From contig JAPVLO010000133.1 of the NCBI GenBank assembly GCA_027257055.1, forward strand, positions 2,852,001 to 2,916,000: a stretch of 64,000 nt of DNA, read 5' to 3'. The position numbers and the translations under genes were made by a program. Source of the stretch: Cephalopachus bancanus. Its lineage: Eukaryota; Chordata; Mammalia; Primates; Tarsiidae. Below, piece by piece: positions 12,122 to 23,120 of this stretch (positions are counted from its first letter, which is position 1; every line of letters starts with the position of its first letter). Under the pieces are notes generated by a model. It saw nothing but the letters and a program-made list of their open reading frames with translations, was not told the DNA's origin and searched no databases.

Positions 12122-12399
12122 TTTTTTTTTGGAGTCTCACTCTGTCGCCCAGACTGGAGTGCAGTGGCTGCTCCTGGCCACCGCAGCCTCGACCTGCTGG
12201 GCTCCGGCGATCCTTCCGCCTCAGCCTTCCAAGTAGCTGGAATTACAGGCATGCGCTACCACGCCCGGATGATTTTTTGATTTATCATAGAGATGAGGTC
12301 TCGCTGCCCAGGCGCATCCCGAACCCGCGGGCTCAGGCAATCCACTCACCTCAGCCTCCCAAAGGCACGGGATTACAGGCTGAGCCATCAAGCCCGGCT
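12122..12399 (-). mobile_element. Alu SINE, lineage-specific type
   Basis: Begins TTTTTTTTTTGGAGTCTCACTC and ends GAGCCATCAAGCCCGGC. Flanks TCCCTGAGATTTTTT (from 12111) and TCCCTGCGATTTTTT (from 12400) are a target duplication with one mismatch. It lies inside an L2-like repeat. Confidence 0.95.
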
Positions 12400-12412
12400 C
12401 CCTGCGATTTTT

Positions 12413-12570
12413 TATTATTAAGGCTTCCATCACACTGGACTGCAATGGTCTGTTTCATATGTCTGTTCCTTCTAGACTCTAAGCTCTAAAAGGAGTCCAG
12501 AATACCATGATTATCATGATATCACCAGTGCCTGACATACTTTAATAAGTATCTATTAAAGGGAAGAGAG
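12413..12570 (+). repeat. L2-like LINE, right part
   Basis: CTTCTAGACTCTAAGCTCTAAAAGGAG, CCAGTGCCTGACATAC and TTAATAAGTATCTATTAAA match the last part of L2-type 3' ends, continuing the copy interrupted by the Alu at 12122-12399. Confidence 0.6.
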
Positions 12571-14045
12571 AACAGACATGAGAAAAGAAAAATGTAAAAT
12601 ATTGGCTTTCTCGTCTTCCAGCCTTACTCCTCTGGAGAAAATTGCAATAAGCCTGGAGTTTCTAGGGTTGTAGACCAAAGATTTCTAGAATGATAGAGGT
12701 GGAAGGGGAATGTAATGGACTCCCATTTAGTAATTGAATATAACCCCTTTTTCTGCTCAGGAATTTCACGTTTCTCAGGGATGAGGACCCATTCAAAAAC
12801 ACCAGAGGACTAGATGGGTTGAAGGTTAACTTTTTTAAAAAATCCAAATATAAAGTAAAATCTTAAGAAAATAAGAAAAATCCCATCTGCCAAGTATCAG
12901 ATGTTAAAGTATTTCATAGATAGAAAGTACCCTAAATGCCCTGAAGGAATTTAGTTCCTCGAGACACTTAACAGGTCCCAGAATCACATACAACTACTTT
13001 TCTCCCTCCCCATAAGAAGGGGAAAAAAGTAACCCACACAGTCAGCCTGCACAAATAATGCAGTTTCAGCTTGGATGTCAGGAACTTCACTCAAATGCCA
13101 ATCACCAGAATTCTAAGCTATCCCGTACTGCCAGTCAGTACTATGACTGATATCTTTTTCTTCAGACAGGGAAACATTCAAAAAGAAAAGGAAATATGTT
13201 CAGCTGCTGCCTCTTCAGCAGCTTTGCAATTTCCCAAGGATCAGCCTCTCTCCTATTCTCAGACCCGTAATCTCCAAGAGGAGTAATAGCTTCTCCTTGC
13301 CTAAGGAAGCGGTCCCTGGTTAGTCATTTAAAAATTCTTGGCTTTCTAATCTTTCTCTACCAGGAATAAGTGAATGTTAAATGTAAGACCCCATGTAAAA
13401 CCCTGTCCCTCTCTCTCTTTCCCTTCAATCTTTCAAAGTGTCATAGATAGCGAATGTATGAACTTTTAATAGTAGCAGCTTGTGACTATCTCCTCTAAAC
13501 TTTCTATTCAATCTGCATTATCTTTCATGCATATCCATTTTCTAGCAGTGTTTGAGAGCCCTCATGAACCTTCTTTTTGTTCTCTTACATGGAAGCTCAT
13601 CAAGCCCAGTCCCCATCCTGAAATGCCCCTTCACCAGGATTCAATCTAATTTGTTCTCCTTAACTCACAGCTGCCACCCATTTTATACTTTCAGTTCTTG
13701 ACCTAAAGTAGTTGGATAATGGCATAGTCTCTTCCCAACCATCTCCACACAACACTCCTGATGACAAATACATAAGCCATTTTTTATGTAAAGACTTTGC
13801 TTCTTCTCTTCATAGTCTCAAGCCAAAGGCATCCAGTGCTGACAAATGCTTGACTCCCTTCGATGTGATCCCTAGACACCCCCTGGGGTTTGACAGGGCT
13901 GGATGTAGCTGGCCAGTCTTTGGGCTCTCTGATAACCACTCTGTGACCTCTCCTCTGCAACACACACTAAAGATGCTTCCAGCAATCAGATGGAACAATC
14001 ATGTGGATTAAATGAAATCACTAGGATAAAACAAATTGCATTCTG
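12571..14045. other. Unannotated sequence
   Basis: About 1.5 kb. Short open frames at 13071-13286 and 13712-14011 have no recognisable domain, no clear splice context and ordinary composition, so I do not call them genes. Confidence 0.45.
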
Positions 14046-14049
14046 AATT

Positions 14050-14165
14050 TTGAGTCATAAAACCTGAAACCTGAATTCCAATAGCCAAGTTCCTGGATCT
14101 ACCACAAATGAGTTATAATTTTAGGTAAGTCTTGTTTTTGCCTTCACTAAATCTGTTTCCTTCCT
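14050..14165 (+). repeat. MIR-like fragment
   Basis: CTGAATTCCAATAGCCAAGTTCC, TCTACCACAAATGAGTTATAA and CACTAAATCTGTTTCC keep MIR spacing. Weak. Confidence 0.45.
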
Positions 14166-14399
14166 AACTTTTAAAGCACGTATTTGTCTTTTTGTCGTCT
14201 GTCTGTCAAGAAGACTCTAATAAGAAATAGTAAGCACTAGAAAATGAAAAGAAAATCTGAGTTCAAGTACTAGTTCAGCCATATGCAGCCTTGCATGTCT
14301 AATATCTTCCTTCACAGTTCAAAGGCATGTGATACTGTGAGGTCTAAGGTAACGCGTACTTGGCCCCTGCCTATTTGTCTAGCGTCGTCTGGCACCATC

Positions 14400-14785
14400 T
14401 GGCCTATTGCTTGTCCTACCCTGTTCATACCTAAATTCCTTCAGTTTTCAGTTGCACCCTCAATCCTGACCCAAGGCTTTAAAATACCTAGAATATTCTG
14501 CCTCACCTTCACTTTTCACATTTTTCCCTTAGACGGCTCCTTCAATCTTGCAAGGCCCAACTGAACGCAACATTTTCAGAGAAGCCATTCTTGATCCTCA
14601 TATTATTTTCACTTCCTCCATTTTATGTTTTTGCAGCAACTTGAACTGTGGCAACAAGCATGACTCTGGTTCCCTTTTCAGTGAAAACATAGAGATTTTA
14701 CCTGCCTTGATCTCTGCAATGACAGAAACTCACTCATGACTGGCATATGGTAGTTATTCAATGCATATTTATAAACTAACTCCTT
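14400..14785 (+). repeat. L2-like LINE 3' end
   Basis: CAGAGAAGCCATTCTTGATCC fits the L2 'agaggccttccctgac' stretch, and it ends with CTGGCATATGGTAGTTATTCAATGCATATTTAT, the L2 'tggcacatagtaggcgctcaataaatat' end. Heavily diverged. Confidence 0.7.
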
Positions 14786-15009
14786 ATCTGTAAAATCTGT
14801 TCTGCTTTCAGAGGACTATAGTATATTGTGTGAAAGCACTTTGTAAACTGCAAAAGTAGATTGCAAATTACTATAAAAAATCTAAGTCACTACTATCATC
14901 TACTTATGTTATGAACTCCAAAAAGCCTAAATCGTACCTAAATCTGTATGTGCTGAGGCAACGGTTAAGGCTTCTTTATTATTGCCTGGGACATGCCTGA
15001 GATGTGAAT

Positions 15010-15165
15010 ACAGATGGTCTCCAGCTTAACAATGGCTTTTGACTTATAATTTTTTGACTTTATAATGGTGCAAAAGAGATATGTGGTACTTCAAATTCTG
15101 AATTTTGATTTTTTCAACTTGCAGTATTTTCAACTTACAATGTGTCTGTTGAGTGTCCAGCACAG
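15010..15165. repeat. Old interspersed repeat, family not named
   Basis: GATGGTCTCCAGCTTAACAATGG, TTGACTTTATAATGGTGCAAAAG, TTCTGAATTTTGATTTTTTC and TATTTTCAACTTACAATG match a mammalian repeat with a 'cttacgatggttcgactta' signature that I recognise but cannot name with certainty. Confidence 0.5.
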
Positions 15166-15186
15166 AATTTTACACATAACTGAAGT

Positions 15187-15395
15187 CTGTGGTGATCCTT
15201 TCACCTTAGCCTCTCTGAGTAGCTGAGACTACAGGCACACACCACCATGCCTAGCTAATTTTTTGATATTTTCAGAAGTCAAGATCTCACTATGTTGCCT
15301 AGGCTAGTCTCAAACTCCCGGGCTCAAGTAGTCCTCCTGCCTCAATCTTTCAAAGTGTTGGTATTACAAGCATGAACCACCACACCTGGTCTCTT
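15187..15395 (-). mobile_element. AluJ-like SINE fragment, antisense
   Basis: GATCCTTTCACCTTAGCCTCTCTGAGTAGCTGAGACTACAGG, CCATGCCTAGCTAATTTTTTG, GTTGCCTAGGCTAGTCTCAAACTCC. It lacks the lineage-specific marks and matches the common haplorhine Alu layout, so it is an older insertion. The tail-side end is missing. Confidence 0.85.
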
Positions 15396-17099
15396 AATAA
15401 ATTCTTGTATTACTATCTGTGGGTAGAATAAAAAGAGACAAAAGTTATTTTGGACAGTTAGAGAAGTGGGTAGCCTCATCTCTTATTTAGTTGGGAGATT
15501 TTCACAGATAATAAAGTCTTTCTAACGAAGTTTAAAATCTAATTTTGTTGATGGCTGTCCTCCATTTAGAAGGTTTTCAGGCATTTTGTAAAAAAGGAGA
15601 AAACTGGAGAAGGAGGAAGTAATGAGAAACTCTGATATGGCAATAGAATGCTGAATATATCCGCCAGTATCCATATACCAGTCTTCAGTGCCTACAGATA
15701 ACCCATGACTGGCTAATCTTTACCAGATAAGAGAGCCATTAAAAAAAAAAATTTAGTAGGAAGGTGGTTCAATAGCACACCTTTTGTTAGAATTAAAGAA
15801 AGAATACCCAATGCTTCACAGAAAAACAGAAAGTGTTACAGAAAAGTGTATTAAGTGAAAATAGCCTACCCAGATCATTCAAATGGAATAAATATCATTA
15901 TATTGAAAATTTGGAACTTACAAAACGTATTTTCTTTCTGCAGAAAAGTTAGCAGCAGACATTTAAGAATAGAACGACAGCACTGACTATAGGCTGAAGT
16001 AATTTCATATACTTCAACTCCTTTAAAAAGATTTCTATGCTTTCTATTCATTTTAACAAATTTTAAGCATGAACTCCAAATTTCTATTAGGACAGTCACA
16101 TATAAAACAAAAGAATTTTAATGAGTTTTCTCCCCAAAATACCCAGAGGCACAAATTCACATTAAGGATTAATGACCTGTCAGCTTGTACTTAAAGGAGA
16201 AAAGAGATATTTCAGTTGTAGAAATTTTAAAATAAAAGAGTCTGAAGTAAGAAAACTTATCATTTTTCCCTTTTGTGTCATAAAAAGAACTGACCTGATT
16301 TATTTGCTTTAAAGTGGTCCCCCAAAAAATGTATTAAAGGGTTGAACTGTTAAGCAAAAATTCATTCTGGGCAAAGTTTTATGACAAAATTAGAAGACTT
16401 AGTCAGAAATACTCCTTTCGTCACTTAAAGAATACAGCATTAATGTCAGAGTCAAACACAGTATAAAAGGGAGAAGCTATTTACATTTTAAATTTAACAA
16501 AATGTCTCCGATGACTGCTGTAATGTTGAAGGAGTGTCTCACTCTCTTAACCAAGCATGTCTGGTGGTAAGTGCCATAAAATACTCGAATAGCTACTTCA
16601 AACCACCGATGCAATTTTATTCCTATTTTTTAAGTCTTATCTATTTCAAGTAAAAGTTAATGCTCGGTTTTCTGATTCATTTACACTTGACGCAGGGCCA
16701 TGCCAGAGAAGCTCTATTTGAGACGCTTTGAATCTCTTTTTTCCCCCCTTTGAATTGAGAAGTGATGTTATGACAGCAGTAGACAGAATGGAAGGCTGAA
16801 AAAATCAAGTTGAATTTGAAACACAGAACCTTCACTGTTTAAATAGATTCCAAATTTGGAAGTTTGCATTCTCCCAACCCCAGAATGTACGTGATACAGA
16901 CAAACAGAAAATGACCCATGATGTTGTTTAGGCTTCCTTTTCCATCGTGGGTTCCCTCTTCCTTTCTGTGGGCATACACTCAAATGAAAGAAGTTAACAG
17001 ATTCCAATGTTTTCCTTCAGAAAGAAACAGACGGGGAAAACTTAACCTGAATCTGTACTTGCTCCATGAAAACATCTATGTTATGGAAGAAAACAAAAC
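15396..17099. other. Unannotated AT-rich sequence
   Basis: About 1.7 kb with no repeat family or gene I can name. Open frames at 15875-16099 and 16768-17106 are short and lack family resemblance. Confidence 0.45.
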
Positions 17100-17120
17100 A
17101 AAATAAAATAAATCCAGTTT
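17100..17120. repeat. Target-site duplication, left copy, of the chimeric insertion
   Basis: 21 bp, A-rich then ATAAATCCAGTTT. It matches 17382-17402 at 20 of 21 positions (one C/T change). A-rich starts are usual for L1-machinery target duplications. Confidence 0.8.
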
Positions 17121-17381
17121 TAGTCAGAGTTCCAGCTACTTGAGAAGTTGTGACGGGAAGATCACTTGAGCCTAGCAGTTGGAGACCAGCCTGGGCAACA
17201 CAGCAAGACCCTGACCCTACATTTTTTATTTTAATTTTGATACCTGATCACAAACCAGGCAAAGTGAGGACAAAAGGGAAGCCCAAACTTTACCTGTACA
17301 TGTTCACTTGTATATCTATCTAATCCTGAATTGTACTCCACTCACATCTTTAAAATAATATATATATAAAGAAAATTTTTA
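17121..17381 (+). mobile_element. Chimeric retro-insertion: Alu/7SL-like monomer joined to an L1 3' end
   Basis: The 5' part (17125-17222) reads AGTTCCAGCTACTTGAG, GATCACTTGAGCCTAGCAG and GAGACCAGCCTGGGCAACAC, which is a diverged single Alu/7SL arm. A T-rich link follows (17223-17239). The 3' part (17240-17360) reads TACCTGATCACAAACCAGGC, AAGCCCAAACTTTACCTGTA and TAATCCTGAATTGTACTCCAC, the same L1 3' end seen at 35464-35570, and ends in an A/T-rich tail. One 21-bp duplication brackets the whole unit, so both parts appear to have landed in one event. Template switching during L1 reverse transcription would explain this, but a nested insertion cannot be excluded. Confidence 0.7.
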
Positions 17382-17402
17382 AAAATAAAATAAATCTAGT
17401 TT

Positions 17403-17950
17403 GGCCTAAAAATATAAAATAAATCTGAATATTTGAATAACTTATTTTTCTTTAACTTTTCAAATAAATATTTGGTGTCAGACAAACAGAAGCACTTAGG
17501 GAAAAAATGCACACTGTGAACCAATTTTCAATAGATATTATGTACCTGAATAGCCTTTTTAAAATAACATTTCTTCTCTTCTGGTCTTGCTCAGAGTCGG
17601 AACAGTTACAGGGCACATCATTAAACAAGAAGGTCCTGAGAACATCTTAAATCCTCAATAAATCTTTATCACATTCACAGTTCTATATACCACCAGAATA
17701 CACATTTAACGGTTTCCATGACATACAGTTGACCTCGCACTTTCTACCTTCCAGGAGCTTTATGCAGTCACTGACAGAAGTGTGTAAAAATCAATTTATG
17801 TTCAATAAGGTAAATGTCAATGATATCTTTAAACATGATGAACCAATGCCATAGTTTATTTCCAGACATTCAAATTGTGATAGCTGATGACCTTAAATAT
17901 TATTTGGGCATGATTCAAAAGTTCAGAGCATTTAATAACCTATAATTAAC
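17403..17950. other. Unannotated sequence
   Basis: About 550 bp of AT-rich DNA without a recognised element. Confidence 0.4.
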
Positions 17951-17954
17951 TGGA

Positions 17955-18110
17955 AGAAAGTTCTAAGTCAGGGCACTCTTCTGCTCAGAAGCCTTCTGTG
18001 GCTCACAACTCTCTGCAGAAGGAAGGTTCATTGCATTAATTTGGCATTTAAGATCTTTGATAACCTGATTCTGAACTACCCTTTTCAGTTGATTATACCC
18101 ATGACCTGTG
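17955..18110 (+). repeat. L2-like LINE fragment (coding end)
   Basis: CTTCTGCTCAGAAGCCTTCTGTGGCTCACAACTC, TTTGGCATTTAAGATCTTTGATAACCTGA match the L2 ORF2 end pattern 'aaccctccagtggctccc ... aaggcccttcatgatctggc'. Strongly diverged and broken. Confidence 0.6.
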
Positions 18111-18609
18111 CTCTAATAAATGACTGTTCCTTGATGCTGATTACATACAACATTTCCCCACCTCTACGCTACAACACTCCTCTTTCACTATCTCTGTCTG
18201 TTGACTCTTCAAGTCAACTGGGGTAAACTAATTAGAAGGCAGTTTGTTGTATATGTGATAATTTAGTAAATTTCTGCAAAACCTATGTATTTCAAGATAG
18301 TAAGAGACCATTTGTTCTGGTCTGTGGTATTTCATGATTGTTCTGTTGATAACATTAAATATTGTTGTACTATATGCTGTGCATGTTTAGAGAAATATAA
18401 TCTAAGGAGGACCATAGGACATGTTCTGGCTGACATGAATATGGTCAAGGAGATGGGTTTACTTAGTGTGGGTCAGCAATTTTCATATTCAGTTCCTATG
18501 CTTCTATTCACTTTGTTTTTGGTGGTTTACAAATGTCTGTTTGAATAAATAGAGGCCTGGATAGCTGGAAAATAAAGAATAAAAAGGTGATTTAAGTTTA
18601 AAAAAAGAC

Positions 18610-19090
18610 CATTGATATGATTTTTATTCTTTACCCAATAACTTTACTTCTAAGTCTCAGAAATAGAGCTGTGGGTCTTTTTTAATGCATGAGAGTTGTT
18701 TTTATAATAGAAAAATAGGTGCATAAAAACTCAAACTTAGAGAATTATATTAAAAAATCACTATTCACCCATATACTATATTAATGATTAGCTGTTAAAA
18801 TGATGCTAGCAGAGAGTTTTTGATGACAAGGAGAAACATTTAAGACATATTAAATGAAACAGAAGGATAGAAAATTACATGTATATACTATGATATTAAT
18901 TATGTAAAAAAGTCAGAAAAAGATTTACAGGAAATATATCCAAAAATATCAGTATGTTTAAGTCTTGAGATTTGGGACAGTTGTTTTCTGCTACTTTTAT
19001 AAGCTCTCCTCTGTTTATAAAATTTCTGCATACATTGCCTTAATCGGAAAAAATAACACACTGAAAAGTGTTTTTTTTTAAGTCCTACAT
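18610..19090 (+). repeat. Old L1 (L1M) 3' part
   Basis: Around CCCAATAACTTTACTTCTAAG, the non-coding middle, and TAATTATGTAAAAAAGTCAG with TTTCTGCATACATTGCC toward the end. This follows the old L1M ORF2 end/3'UTR layout. Much degraded. Confidence 0.5.
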
Positions 19091-19743
19091 TTAAAAAAGA
19101 TACTCGCATGCTGCCTTCTGTGAAACCTTCTCAAATGACACTTGATGGAATTAATTCCTTATTTCTCTGTGGTCTCATAATACTTTATACTTCCAACTAT
19201 TTTTAATCACATTTTCTGCTTGCCATAGTTTCTAAATTTAATTGAAAAAATAATCTAATATATACCCATGTCTTAAAGTTTCTAAAAACAGATCCAATTG
19301 AAGAGTAGGTTTCTATCTATATTAGCTGCTACCTGTAATACAGTTTTATTTTCAACACTGCCGTGTTCACTACAAGCACATCTGTTTAACATCAGAATCT
19401 TCTTTAGAAAACAAGCATTAAGCTTACTTGACAGCTCTCCCCTACAGTTTGTTTGCTACCTTATGCCTTAATTATAGGCTGCTCTCCCATTAAATACTGT
19501 ATGAAGAGCATGGAACAAGATGATAAATATATGTAAGGGTTAAAAAATAAGTCAGCAATTTTATCATAAGCACAGAAAGACAAGTCAGGGCATAATCCTC
19601 CTAGTAAGTGTTCTGTTTTATTTTTCTCCAAATTGAATATATAGATGATTGTATAAATTGATGTTATTAATTTCTATGTAACACTTTATGAAATTCTCAG
19701 CTTAGCCCTTAAAAATCAATATTTACTGCATTTGTTATATCTG

Positions 19744-19744
<1 letters not shown>

Positions 19745-19776
<32 letters not shown>
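19745..19776. repeat. (CA)n microsatellite
   Basis: About 16 uninterrupted CA units. It abuts the left end of the mariner-derived element and has probably replaced its first bases. Confidence 0.95.
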
Positions 19777-19777
<1 letters not shown>

Positions 19778-19970
19778 TACTAAAACATGTATACACATTT
19801 TAAGAAAGAGAAAAAAAGTATTAAAATTGTAATACTCAATAAGATAAATACAAGTCACATTTGACTTCTGCAATTACAAGAAGTGCTCAAAGTAGTTCCA
19901 TCAGTGTCCAGACACTTCTGATGATGGTGAACATCTCTTAAAATGTGTGTACATTTTTTTGGCACCCCAG
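19775..19970 (-). mobile_element. Internally deleted mariner-like element (MITE-like)
   Basis: Right end TTTTTTGGCACCCCAG is followed by TA at 19971. The left side has ACATGTATACACATTTTAAGAAAG, the inverted counterpart with its first bases eroded by the CA repeat. Read on the minus strand it runs from the 5' inverted repeat almost directly to a transposase C-terminal remnant (GATGGAACTACTTTGAGCAC, stop TAA) and the 3' inverted repeat. It shares its 3' side (AAGTCAAA, GAGTATTACAATTTTAATA) with the larger element at 41009-41837, so it is the same family. It has no coding ability. Confidence 0.8.
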
Positions 19971-19972
19971 TA

Positions 19973-21020
19973 TATATACTACAATTGTTTGCTATAATTA
20001 GGGCATTGGAGAAAGTTTCCAGATAAAATACATGGCACCTTGTTAAAACTGAAGTTCAGATCATTACGTATGTCTAAATAATAATTATTTTTAAAAATAT
20101 ATTTATCTCTCATATAGTACTTAAGATATACATACACTAAAAATTTATTTGTGTTTATCTAAGATTCAAATTTAACTGCTGGTGTCCTGTATTTTTATTC
20201 GCTAAATATAGTAACTCTGGAGGAGTGATTACATATTCAGAGATTTCACAATCTGGTTAAATAACCTCTCAAGCCAACCCCTAGGTAGTGTTTCATTTCA
20301 ACTCAGCAGATAATGAACTCAGATATCTAAATTCTCCACATCCTTCCAAACCAAGTTTAAAAAAAAAATCACCAACATTGATGCCAAGGAATCACCAGGA
20401 CTCCCTGACCTCACCACATTCTAGAACCTAAATTCCTGCCAAATCTATACAGGAGAATTACGTACAAACTACCAAGATCTGTTGTACCTCACAATTTTAT
20501 TTTGATGCATTTATACTTAACAAAGGAATCATAGATCAAAGGAGTCACAGTTCAAAATTTCTCAGCATGTTTAATGCATACTAGAGAACTAATTCTAATT
20601 TACCCTTGTTCTGTCATAAGAAAACAGTAGAGTAGGAAGTGTCCAGCATTTGTCATTTGGGGACTCAACCTTGGTGTTAAGATAACTTCTTTCTTAAGAT
20701 GATTTTTCTCAATAATGTGTCTCCATTTTCCTCAGCCCATTTTTATGGATCTTCTATGGCTTAAAATCAACATGCAATAAAATGAATTCTGTTGGTGCAG
20801 AGACCACCCTCTGAGTAACAAGGCTCTAGGTTATTTTTGTTGACTCTCAACATTCCAATGAATTGCCATATTGCTGTTGCTCTTCTGGGCTTAATTGCTT
20901 TATGACTCTCTTTGCCTGCTGTATTACTTACCAAGATATAAACCACCCAGTCCACCAGGACAGATTTATGTCTGTTTCCTCTCCATCCTCAAAACCTACA
21001 TTTTGAACTCTAACCCCACA
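19973..21020. other. Unannotated sequence
   Basis: About 1 kb of AT-rich DNA, no recognised element. Confidence 0.4.
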
Positions 21021-21029
21021 TCACTTCTC

Positions 21030-21265
21030 TCTGCTACTGAAACTTTTCTCTCCCACTTCTGGGCCTTCATATCTTTCCTGCCTTTTACCTAAAATGTGCC
21101 TCGTGTAATCTTTGCCTGAGTAACCGTTGAAGCTCAAATGTCACACTTTGTCTGTGAAACCTTCCGTAACCCCCTCGGCACCAACACCCCAGCACCCAAT
21201 ACAATTATCTGCACCTCCCACAAGTGGGTGTCCTCACACCACACTTTGCACATGTACTGACTATT
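21030..21265 (+). repeat. L2-like LINE 3' end
   Basis: GAAGCTCAAATGTCACACTTTG and GTGAAACCTTCCGTAACCCCC match the L2 'aaatgtcaccttctcagagaggccttccctgacc' stretch. The end is diverged. Confidence 0.75.
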
Positions 21266-21269
21266 ATAA

Positions 21270-21500
21270 TTTACAGGGTTCATTGTATGCTAAGAATGTT
21301 CTGTGAATATTCTGTGTCATCATAACAATCCTATAAGGTAAGTACTATTATATACCCACTTTATAGACAATGATACTAAAGCGCAAAAGGATGACTTTGC
21401 CAGGATTACACAGTTTATGCCAGAACCAAGTTTCAAGTCCAGACGGTCTTGAAACCTGTCATCTTAACTATACTGCCGCTATGACTACATCTCACTTCAG
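21270..21500 (-). repeat. MIR SINE, antisense
   Basis: AACAATCCTATAAGGTAAGTACTATTATATACCCACTTTATAGACAATGA, then GCCAGGATTACACAGTTTATGCCAG and AAGTTTCAAGTCC, the MIR consensus read in reverse. Confidence 0.8.
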
Positions 21501-21689
21501 TCATCAATACAAGGAATTGCTAATATTTGACTTTTATAACAACAAAACTTAAATCTCTTAGAAGTCAATTTTTCATCAAATTAATAACCACTCATGGGCA
21601 GATACCATATCTTTTTTGTCATAAAATCCCCTAGATTTTGCTTTGAAACATAATGAACACTTTGTTAAACGAAGCAATGATAGTAAGCT

Positions 21690-21810
21690 CCATTTTACTG
21701 AGAAGCGAATGTATGCTGAGTATTGTACCAGGTGTCTTATGTACATTGTCATATTTAAACCTCATTACAATCACATACTATGAGTATGCAATTTTCATAT
21801 CACAAATGGT
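21690..21810 (-). repeat. MIR fragment, antisense
   Basis: GTACCAGGTGTCTTATGTACATTGTCATATTTAAACCTCATTACAATC is the MIR 3' region in reverse ('caggcactgtgctaagcgctttacatgtattaactcatttaatcctcacaac'). Confidence 0.7.
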
Positions 21811-21950
21811 AATTCTAGTGGGTCGTAGAGATTAATATCCATGGATGCACAAGCAGAGTAGTTTCTAGTGAGCCCCTGCCTAAGAGACAAGTCGTCAGCT
21901 TTCAGTGTTGAGTGGTGTGGTACCTCAGAGAATATCTTTTTCTTTTACTT

Positions 21951-22222
21951 GTTTTTTTTTTTTTTTTTGAGTTGGAGTCTCACTCTGTCGCCCAGACTGG
22001 AGTGCAGTGGCCACTCCTGGCCACCGCAGCCTCGACCTGCTGGGTTCCGGCGATCCTTCCACCTCAGCCTTCCAAGTAGCTGGAAGCACAGGCGCGCGCT
22101 ACCACGCCCGGCTAATTTTTTGATTTATTGTAGAGATGAGGTCTCGCCAAGTTGCTCAGGCAATCCACTCACCTCAGCCTCCCAAAGGCGCGGGATTACA
22201 TGCTGAACCACCGAGCCTGGCT
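21951..22222 (-). mobile_element. Alu SINE, lineage-specific type, with an internal deletion
   Basis: Begins with a T-run and GAGTTGGAGTCTCACTC. The stretch GTCTCGCCAAGTTGCTCAGGCAATCC lacks about 25 bases present in sister copies (the B-box side of the left arm). Flanks GAATATCTTTTTCTT at 21930-21944 and 22225-22239 are an exact 15-bp target duplication. Confidence 0.95.
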
Positions 22223-22324
22223 GGGAATATCTTTTTCTTGCCAAGTCAAACCTGAGTTGTGGTTCTAAAAATCCTGTTCACTCTAGGAAGAAGACAAAGC
22301 TCCCTTTGTTAATTAATTTTGCAA

Positions 22325-23120
22325 TTTTCTTAGTTTGAAAATTTTGAAACATACACAAAAATTGAGACAAGAGTATAACAATCTCCCAGGGACCCATCAC
22401 CCAACTTTAAAAATCATCAATGATTTGCTATTAATGATTTCATCTACTCTCTCATGCTCTGTTTGTTTGTTTATCACTGCACTGTTTTAAAGTAAGTCTC
22501 CAGTATCATATTATTTTACTTGTAAATTCATCTGGATATATCTCTAACAGATATCTTAAAAGCACTCAAGACAATTATCACACAACAAAACTAATAAATA
22601 TCCCTAAATATAACCAAATACCTTTCCATGTTCAATCTTTCCCGATTGTCTCAAAAATATCTTCTTATGATTATGTTTGAATTAAAATCCTAACAACATA
22701 TGCCTATTCCATTTGGTTATTGTGTATGTTAAATTTCTTTTCATCTATAATGGTCCTCCCTCCTTATTTTGTTCTTGTGCCATTTAATTGTTGAAGAACT
22801 GGTAGTTAGGGGTAGAAGCTTGATTAGATTTAGGTTCAATCGTTTTTGGCAAAACTTTCATAGGTGATGCTATGTCCTTTGTCATCATTAGCATGCACCT
22901 AATATCATCCCAAATTAGTAGATTGACCAGTGGGCTTAAGAGTTGTCAGCCTGATGCATTAATTACTATGTTCAAATTTTATTTAAAATAGTTTTAATAG
23001 CCATAGATGTCAAAGGTCACAAGGGATTATGAAATTAACATTTTTCTTTAATTCTATAATCCCTTTTCATTTGTTAAGTTGAAATTCTTATTGATTATCA
23101 AGCCCTTGTTGCATTGTTCA
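22325..23120. repeat. Old L1 3' region (L1ME-like)
   Basis: TCTCCCAGGGACCCATCACCCAACTTTA, TTAAAGTAAGTCTCCAGTATCAT, CAATCTTTCCCGATTGTCTC and TTGATTAGATTTAGGTTCAATC follow the well-known old L1 region with 'acccaattcaccaattgtc ... gattagattcaggttatgc'. Very diverged; orientation not assigned. Confidence 0.55.

Noticed and set aside
13071..14011. Frames with Ser/Pro-rich ends considered as possible exons
   Set aside because: No good splice-site frame on both sides, no known domain and no conservation visible from sequence alone.
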